Shown: positions 59,172 through 64,000 of the stretch, one piece after another
Position numbering within the stretch: the stretch's first letter is position 1
How the letters are laid out: each line of letters begins with the position of its first letter
DNA from: AG2 sp036493735
Lineage (GTDB): Bacteria; Gemmatimonadota; Gemmatimonadetes; Gemmatimonadales; Gemmatimonadaceae
Assembly (NCBI GenBank): GCA_036493735.1
Contig: DASXPH010000141.1
Coordinates: 186,001-250,000, forward strand
Length of the DNA stretch: 64,000 bases
Direction: 5' to 3'
Program-made: the position numbers and the translations under genes
Notes under the pieces: model-generated
Database searches by the model: none
What the model was told of the DNA's origin: nothing
The model's input: the letters and a program-made list of their open reading frames with translations, nothing else

Positions 59172-59211
59172 AGGCCGCTGATACCACTGACACGGCCCTG
59201 AAACCACTGAC
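59172..59211 (-). repeat. TGTCAGCGGTTTCAG repeat, copy D
   Basis: Reverse orientation; on the reverse strand it reads CGTCAGTGGTTTCAGGGCC, GTGTCAGTGGTATCAGCGGC in sequence, two units with the GTCAG-TGGTTTCAG core. It begins 14 bp after the aldose epimerase stop. Confidence 0.75.
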
Positions 59212-59292
59212 GTTTTCCGTGCGCAGGGATAGCTCCGCGCTCCGGTGATGATTCTTGGAAATGCCTCAGGAGGTATCGTTGGTGGTAGAAGC

Positions 59293-59353
59293 GCCGAGGA
59301 GGTTGTCAGTGGTTTCAGGGGCCGCCCGCAGGGCGGCAGTGGTATCAGCGGCC
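59293..59353 (+). repeat. TGTCAGCGGTTTCAG repeat, copy E
   Basis: Forward orientation: CCGAGGAGGTTGTCAGTGGT, TTCAGGGGCCGCC, then CGGCAGTGGTATCAGCGGCC. It is the inverted partner of copy D. It includes an extra GGCCGCCCGCAGGGCGGC hairpin in the middle. Ends 18 bp before the fucosidase start. Confidence 0.75.
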
Positions 59354-59371
59354 AGCCGTTTCGTTCGCAAG

Positions 59372-60700
59372 ATGCGGTTGAGAAAAGTGACGGCAGTAAT
59401 CGCCAGCGTGATATTGGCTGCGTCCGTCGCCGGTGCGCAGACGGGATCAGTACCCGAGGCCCGGCTCGCCGCGCGCCAATGGTTCCGCGACGCGAAGTTC
59501 GGGATGTTCATCCATTGGGGCGTCTACAGCCAGCTCGGGCAGGGCGAATGGGTGATGCAGAACCGCGGCATCCCCGTCCGCAACTACGAGTGGCTCGCTT
59601 CGAGCTTCAATCCAACGAAGTTCGACGCACACGCCTGGGTGACGCTCGCCAGGAGTGCTGGTGTTCGATACATCACGATCACGAGCCGCCACCACGACGG
59701 CTTCTCGATGTTCGCGACCAAAGCGACGCGCTACAACATCGTCGACTGGACGCCATTCGCGCGCGACCCGCTGAAGGAGCTCGCGGATGAATGCCGGCGG
59801 CAGGGCATCAAGCTCTTTTTCTACTACTCTCAACTCGACTGGCATCATCCCGACTACTGGCCACGCGGCACCACGGGGAACGCGACCGGTCGTGAAGACT
59901 CCGGTGACTGGAATCGGTATCTGGATTTCATGGACCGCCAGCTCACCGAGCTGCTGACGAATTACGGGCCGATCGGCGGCATCTGGTTCGACGGCATGTG
60001 GGACAAGCCCAACGCGGATTGGCGGCTCGACAAGACGTACACGCTGATCCATTCCCTTCAGCCGGCGGCGCTCATCGTTCCGAATCATCATCGCGCGCCG
60101 CTCCCCGGTGAAGACGTCCAGACGTTCGAGCAGGACTTGCCGGGCGCGAACAGCGCTGGGTTCAATACGACGGAGATCGGCTCTCTGCCCCTCGAGACGT
60201 CGCTGACGATGAACGAGTCGTGGGGATTCAACATCACCGACCGGAAGTTCAAGTCGGTGCCGGAGCTCATCAACTATCTCGTGCGCGCCGCGGGTCGAGA
60301 CGCGAACCTCCTCCTGAACATCGGACCACGGGCCGATGGTACGATCCAGCCCGAAGCCATCGAGCGGCTGCAGGCGTTAGGCGGTTGGCTCGGGAAGTAC
60401 GGGACGTCGATCTACGGCACGCGCGAAGGCCCGATCGCGCCGCGCGCGTGGGGCGTCACCACTCAGCGCGGCGACACCGTCTTCGTGCACGTCCTCGATT
60501 GGCCCGACCATGCGCTCTCCATTCCTGGCGTCGGCGCTCGCGTCCAGCAGGCGCGAATGCTCGGCACGGGCGCGCGGGTGGACTTCGCGCAGACAGACGA
60601 CGCGATCACCCTCACCTTGCCGCCAGCCATGCTTAACGAGCCGGATCGGGTGGTGGTGCTCGAAACCAGTCGCCGACCGACATCGGACCGTCACCGATAA
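59372..60700 (+). CDS. GH29 alpha-L-fucosidase, exported
   Basis: 442 residues from ATG 59372. The signal peptide (MRLRKVTAVIASVILAASVAGAQ) is clear, and the longer open frame upstream falls into repeat E. GH29 features: WFRDAKFGMFIHWGVYSQLG, TSRHHDGFSMF, WDWH-like LDWHHPDYWP and the nucleophile D207 in GGIWFDGMWD. A C-terminal beta-sandwich follows (about 370-440). It releases alpha-L-fucose from glycans in the periplasm or outside. It follows the aldose epimerase gene. It could belong to another GH29 specificity. Confidence 0.87.
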   Translation: MRLRKVTAVIASVILAASVAGAQTGSVPEARLAARQWFRDAKFGMFIHWGVYSQLGQGEWVMQNRGIPVRNYEWLASSFNPTKFDAHAWVTLARSAGVRYITITSRHHDGFSMFATKATRYNIVDWTPFARDPLKELADECRRQGIKLFFYYSQLDWHHPDYWPRGTTGNATGREDSGDWNRYLDFMDRQLTELLTNYGPIGGIWFDGMWDKPNADWRLDKTYTLIHSLQPAALIVPNHHRAPLPGEDVQTFEQDLPGANSAGFNTTEIGSLPLETSLTMNESWGFNITDRKFKSVPELINYLVRAAGRDANLLLNIGPRADGTIQPEAIERLQALGGWLGKYGTSIYGTREGPIAPRAWGVTTQRGDTVFVHVLDWPDHALSIPGVGARVQQARMLGTGARVDFAQTDDAITLTLPPAMLNEPDRVVVLETSRRPTSDRHR

Positions 60701-60823
60701 GGGGAAGCCGTCGAAAGCGTGTCCTAACGAACGTAGTGGTACGCGCAGTGCGTCAGGGACTGCCGTAATGTGAGGCGCCACGCGAATGCGCCACGCGACA
60801 CGCGCCACCCGCACCCTTCAGCG

Positions 60824-61147
60824 TTGACCGCACGACTCAACTACCTCATCCAGCTGCTGCTGCCCGTATACGACAACTCGGGCAGCCAGTTTCCCCTCGC
60901 GCACTACAGCGCCGTCCGCGACGAGCTCACCGACCGCTTTGGCGGCCTCACGGCGTATACCCGAGCGCCGGCGCAGGGGCTCTGGCAGGAACCGGCAGGC
61001 ACGCCGCGGCGCGATGACATCATCGTCTACGAGGTGATGACGGCAAACCTCGATCGAACCTGGTGGGCGGAGTATCGGCGCACCCTCGAGCGCCGCTTCG
61101 ACCAGCAGGAGCTGGTAGTTCGGAGTCAGGAGTTCGAGCGCCTCTGA
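60824..61147 (+). CDS. Conserved hypothetical protein
   Basis: About 107 residues if started at TTG 60824, giving LTARLNYLIQLLLPVYDNSG, a start I associate with other members of this small family; a longer frame begins at 60770. Further features: FPLAHYSAVRDELTDRFGGLTAYTRAPAQGLWQEPAGT, and DDIIVYEVMTANLDRTWWAEYRRTLERRFDQQELVVRSQEFERL. Cytoplasmic, no known function. Followed by a heptanucleotide array. The start is uncertain. Confidence 0.6.
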   Translation: MTARLNYLIQLLLPVYDNSGSQFPLAHYSAVRDELTDRFGGLTAYTRAPAQGLWQEPAGTPRRDDIIVYEVMTANLDRTWWAEYRRTLERRFDQQELVVRSQEFERL

Positions 61148-61149
61148 AC

Positions 61150-61205
61150 GGGGCCAGGGGCTAGCGGCTAGGGGCTAGGGACTAGGGGTTAGGGATTAGG
61201 GCCTG
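61150..61205. repeat. Heptanucleotide array (locus 9)
   Basis: Eight units in perfect 7-bp phase: GGGGCCA, GGGGCTA, GCGGCTA, GGGGCTA, GGGACTA, GGGGTTA, GGGATTA, GGGCCTG. It starts 3 bp after the stop codon of the hypothetical protein and is the longest uninterrupted array of the class. No pairing arm seen. Confidence 0.8.
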
Positions 61206-61338
61206 GCCACGAAGGTTGGTTCTTGACGGGTGTGTCGTCCCGTTAACACCGTGTGAATCGAATGGCGCCCCCAAGAACCACGAATCGACTCCAACGCATC
61301 GTCGCTCGCTGGGATCGCGTTGCGACTACTCCGTCCCC

Positions 61339-61845
61339 GTGCCTACCGTCAGTCGCAGGCGTGTCCTCGACGTAATCGCGGCGGCTCTCTCGCTCAGCGC
61401 ACTGGTCTGGTCATGCTGGCCTGACAGCGACCATTTTCGCCCGGTAACCGCTGCGCCGCCGGCCTCTGCGCGCACCGCGATCGGATGCTGGCGGTTCGAA
61501 AAGGGGGCGAAGCACCTGGACGATCGCGTGCCGAACGGCTCGGTCGTCGAATTGGATAGCCTGAAACACCGCTGGACCGAGCGATACACCTTGCGCGTAC
61601 TGCCCCTCGAGTCCGTGGACGCGCGATCAGTGCGCGTGTCAGGCTGGGGAATCGACGCCAGCGACGATAAGCAGATACTCATGTTCATCGGTGATGGCTT
61701 TACCGGCATTTCGTTGCGTCTTCAGCTCGGAGATAGTGCGTTGTCCGGGACAGCCCGGGGGTATGCCGACAAGCCCAGCTTCTCGTTCCGGCATTCGGTC
61801 CGCGCGCGGCGGGTCGTGTGCCCGATCGGCTCCGCGAGCGGATAA
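61339..61845 (+). CDS. Small putative lipoprotein
   Basis: About 168 residues from GTG 61339. The start MPTVSRRRVLDVIAAALSLSALVWSC gives a basic n-region, hydrophobic core and possible lipobox cysteine near residue 26. The rest is beta-rich (AIGCWRFEKGAKHLDDRVPNGSVV, SVRVSGWGIDASDDKQILMFIGDG, GTARGYADKPSFSFRHSVRARRVVC). Two cysteines at the ends of the mature part could form a disulfide. No family recognised. Confidence 0.55.
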   Translation: MPTVSRRRVLDVIAAALSLSALVWSCWPDSDHFRPVTAAPPASARTAIGCWRFEKGAKHLDDRVPNGSVVELDSLKHRWTERYTLRVLPLESVDARSVRVSGWGIDASDDKQILMFIGDGFTGISLRLQLGDSALSGTARGYADKPSFSFRHSVRARRVVCPIGSASG

Positions 61846-61899
61846 CACGCGGCGACTCTCAGGTGTCTATCCGCCGACAGATGAAGGAGTGATGGGTCC

Positions 61900-62763
61900 A
61901 TGAGCCGCCTCACCAACCGCTGCATTCGCGTCGTTGCACTCCTGTTGTCCACAGCTCAGTTGCTGGTGGCGCAATCCACAGCGGCTCGCCCACAGGGACG
62001 CGTCCGTGACACGTCCATGAGCGGCAAGCTCACGCCACTCACCCTCTTCGATTCGTCGTATCGGCGGGAGCGACGCATCTGGATCTACACGCCGGCGGCC
62101 TACGACGCGCGGGCGGCGATGGCGTATCCACTGATCGTCGCCTTCGATGGCGCCGACTATCAGGACACGATCCCCCTCCCGCGTATTCTCGACACACTGG
62201 CCGCCACGCGGCGCGGACCCGCATTCGTCGCTGTCCTCATCGACAACTCGTCAGGCGCGGAGCGCATCGCTGACCTCGGCAACGCGCACAGGATGGTGAC
62301 CTTCCTCGGCCAGCAACTCATGCCGTATGTGCGGGCGCACTGGCGCGTGACGACGGATCCGCATCGCGTGATCATCACTGGATCCAGCGCTGGCGGCCTG
62401 GCGGCTTCGTTCGTTGCAATCGAACGGCCAGACCTCTTCGGGAATGTGCTATCGCAGAGTGGCGCGTTCTGGCGCGGCGCCGAAGCGTCGAACGACGCGC
62501 CATACGAGTTTCTCGCGACGCACGTTGCCGCGTTGCCGAAGCGCGACGTCACCTTCCTGCTCGACGTCGGCGCGCTCGAGGACCACGCCACGCTCGGCGG
62601 CTCGGGCCCGAACTTCCGCGACGCGACGCGGCGTTTCCGCGCTGCGCTGCTCGCGAAGGGTTACGCGGTGAATTACACGGAGGTGCCCGGCGGCCAGCAC
62701 GCCCCGCAGTTCTGGACGCCGCGATTGGCGCCGGACATCGTGACGCTGACGTCACGCTGGTAG
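61900..62763 (+). CDS. Exported esterase (putative esterase/enterochelin-esterase-like fold)
   Basis: 287 residues with a signal peptide (LLLSTAQLLVAQ). The alpha/beta-hydrolase nucleophile elbow is GSSAGG with S163. A late His is in GGQHAPQFW near 265, and a possible acid residue lies in LLDVGALEDH. The opening RERRIWIYTPAAYDARAAMAYPLIVAFDG is typical of the esterase D/enterochelin-esterase group. Substrate may be a feruloyl or acetyl ester or a siderophore. It follows a small lipoprotein by 54 bp. Confidence 0.85.
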   Translation: MSRLTNRCIRVVALLLSTAQLLVAQSTAARPQGRVRDTSMSGKLTPLTLFDSSYRRERRIWIYTPAAYDARAAMAYPLIVAFDGADYQDTIPLPRILDTLAATRRGPAFVAVLIDNSSGAERIADLGNAHRMVTFLGQQLMPYVRAHWRVTTDPHRVIITGSSAGGLAASFVAIERPDLFGNVLSQSGAFWRGAEASNDAPYEFLATHVAALPKRDVTFLLDVGALEDHATLGGSGPNFRDATRRFRAALLAKGYAVNYTEVPGGQHAPQFWTPRLAPDIVTLTSRW

Positions 62764-62779
62764 CGCGCCTCATCGATTG

Positions 62780-62785
62780 TATAAT
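62780..62785 (+). promoter_or_regulatory. Candidate -10 element
   Basis: A perfect TATAAT with a TG just before it stands out in a GC-rich spacer, 108 bp before the membrane protein start and just after the esterase stop. No convincing -35 box at standard spacing, so it may be chance. Confidence 0.3.
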
Positions 62786-62892
62786 CGGCTCGTCCCACTC
62801 CTGAACGTTTTATCATCGTTTCCCTTCATCCGAAGATTCCGCTGGGGTATCGTCATCACGCTGCAACCTGACCTTGCTCCGGAGATGTGATC

Positions 62893-63420
62893 ATGGCCGT
62901 GTCAGCGCCGGCGATCGCCGCGAAAACGAAGCTCGATTACGGCTCGCTCGCGAGCAAAGTTCTCGTCGCGACCGCGGTCGTGGCGCTCCTCGACGGTCTG
63001 TTCGCTGTCGGCGTTTTCGCCTGGATCCTCCGTGCGACCACGGCGGCGCGGATCTTCCAGGGCATCGCCGCCGCAGTGCTCGGACGCGCGGATGCTCTCG
63101 CTGGAGGTCCGCGAACGGCCCTCCTGGGCCTGGCAATTCACATTCTCGTGGCTCTCACATGGACCGCGGTATGGGCGCTCGCCTATTCGCGGAGTGCCAC
63201 GATCCGTCTACTCGTGCGTAGCACGGCCGCCGCGGTGACTGCCGGAGCTCTGTATGGCGTTTTCGTCCACCTAACGATGCAGCTAGCGGTGTTGCCACTG
63301 ACGGCCGCGGGTAGAGGTGCGCTGGTCGGGCGAAGCAGCCTCCTCGTGTTGCTGGCCCATCTCATCGTCGTTGGCCCACCGATCGTGCTCATCGTACGCC
63401 GACCGGTGGCAGACTCATAA
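62893..63420 (+). CDS. Four-helix membrane protein
   Basis: 175 residues from ATG 62893, with GGAG 8 bp upstream. Four hydrophobic segments lie at about residues 22-50, 72-95, 107-130 and 145-165. The order and the short loops resemble a small family of hypothetical membrane proteins, but no motif for transport or catalysis is visible. Its end overlaps the convergent DinB gene by 6 bp. Confidence 0.6.
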   Translation: MAVSAPAIAAKTKLDYGSLASKVLVATAVVALLDGLFAVGVFAWILRATTAARIFQGIAAAVLGRADALAGGPRTALLGLAIHILVALTWTAVWALAYSRSATIRLLVRSTAAAVTAGALYGVFVHLTMQLAVLPLTAAGRGALVGRSSLLVLLAHLIVVGPPIVLIVRRPVADS

Positions 63421-63972
63421 CTTGTTCACCAACCGCTCGATCTGACGCGCGTGACGCGTCAGATGCACGGCGTGGATGCGGAAGCCGTCGCCAAGGTTCA
63501 TCTTCGGTGCCCACGACGGCAGCGCCGGCGAAGCGATACGGACCGCGCGCCAGTCGTACGGCTGCGCGTCATCCATCGCCTGGAGAAAGCGGAGCTCGCC
63601 GTCGTTGAGGGCCTGGACGACGCCGTTGCGCGGCGCAGCTCCGGGACGGAACGCGGGCGGCCCTCGCTTGATGGGCTTCGGATTGCTGAGCGACTTGGCA
63701 ATCATGCCACCGACGAATGACGACTTCCATTCGCGCGTCGCGGCGCCAGCGTCCTGGGGCGTGCGGCTGAGCAGTTGCAGCACCGGCTTTTCGTAGAGGT
63801 CGTTCGATTTGCACAGATGCTCGAGCACCTGGCCGACGCTCCAGCCGTTAGGCTCGGGATGCTCGTTCAGCCGCGCGGCGTCGATGGGCCGGACCATGGC
63901 CATGATGCGCTCGCGCGAGGCGACGAGCTCCGTCCGCAACTGCTGATACAGTTCTCGCTGAATCTGGCGCAT
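63415..63972 (-). CDS. DinB-superfamily metal-dependent helical protein
   Basis: 185 residues from ATG 63972 (GGAGGAG upstream). A four-helix bundle with the DinB pattern: an N-terminal helix, GWSVGQVLEHLCKSNDLYEKPVLQLL with a metal-ligand His in LEHL, and GFRIHAVHLTRHARQIERLV near the end with the two further histidines. DinB/YfiT-like enzymes act as thiol or sugar transferases; the substrate here is unknown. The frame stays open to the window edge, but the ATG is preferred. Confidence 0.82.
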   Translation of the reverse strand: MRQIQRELYQQLRTELVASRERIMAMVRPIDAARLNEHPEPNGWSVGQVLEHLCKSNDLYEKPVLQLLSRTPQDAGAATREWKSSFVGGMIAKSLSNPKPIKRGPPAFRPGAAPRNGVVQALNDGELRFLQAMDDAQPYDWRAVRIASPALPSWAPKMNLGDGFRIHAVHLTRHARQIERLVNKL

Positions 63973-64000
63973 ACCAAGTGCGGCTCCTCCGAGAGTCACC

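Larger units (their letters stand above)
59158..59371. other. Spacer between aldose epimerase and fucosidase with inverted repeat pair
   Basis: This 214-bp spacer contains repeat copies D and E in opposite orientation with about 80 bp between them. The frame that later becomes the fucosidase gene stays open back to 59255 through copy E, so an annotation tool may wrongly extend the gene into the repeat. Confidence 0.75.

Noticed and set aside
1..64000. Integron attC sites, because GTTAGGC and GCCTAAC match the R' (GTTRRRY) and R'' (RYYYAAC) consensus
   Set aside because: Most copies lie inside long conserved genes, they are not paired at 57-141 bp with a hairpin between, and no integrase was seen.

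Overview
The window looks like a GC-rich chromosome segment of a Gemmatimonadota-type bacterium. This is inferred from gene content, not from a marker gene: a SusC/RagA-type TonB receptor, a giant sortilin/BNR-repeat exported protein, PadR regulators with an ADOP-type duplicated permease, DUF5107-TPR and TolB-like exported proteins, Tat-exported oxidoreductases, and many small secreted proteins. No rRNA, tRNA, CRISPR array, phage or intact insertion sequence was seen.

Layout. 1-8.7 kb: start of a TonB receptor (reverse), a ROK fructokinase, glycogen synthase, a KdpD-like membrane histidine kinase, and two divergent citrate-synthase homologues, one carrying an N-terminal helix-turn-helix. 8.7-15 kb: exported BNR protein, PadR regulator, lipoprotein, HNH nuclease. 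15-27.2 kb: mostly exported proteins (DUF5107-TPR, D-aminoacylase-like amidohydrolase, serine beta-lactamase-like hydrolase, TolB-like protein, and a GMC oxidoreductase fused to a gluconate-dehydrogenase subunit-3-like domain). 28-31 kb: PadR-ADOP permease operon. 31.3-38.2 kb: a tight sugar operon made of a GH36-like glycosidase, a sodium/solute symporter fused to a sugar nucleotidyltransferase, a galactokinase-like GHMP kinase and an M14 zinc carboxypeptidase. 38.4-43.2 kb: IlvE, MBL-fold hydrolase, endonuclease/phosphatase-family and epimerase genes. 43.2-50.6 kb: accessory stretch of small genes (GNATs, single Clp_N repeat, lipoproteins, DUF6438, YdeI) with a gene fragment and a degenerate region. 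50.6-64 kb: ankyrin protein, TreS-like GH13, lactonase, a DHFR-like/YCII/ECF42 sigma operon, aldose epimerase, GH29 fucosidase, esterase and DinB proteins.

How the genes fit together. A recurring theme is glycan and sugar handling: fructokinase, glycogen synthase, GH36-like, GH13, GH29, aldose epimerase, and the 31-38 kb operon. That operon reads as export glycosidase, uptake, phosphorylation at C1 and activation to an NDP-sugar, with the activation enzyme fused to the transporter. This is the best candidate for an undescribed protein system.

The most striking non-coding signals are several repeat classes in the spacers: two mirror-image arrays of exact 17-bp units (38200-38430, 52411-52600), nine heptanucleotide arrays that often form hairpins at gene ends, a TGTCAGCGGTTTCAGCGGCC family found as inverted pairs, two long perfect or near-perfect hairpins, and a genome-wide excess of GTTAGGC/GCCTAAC.
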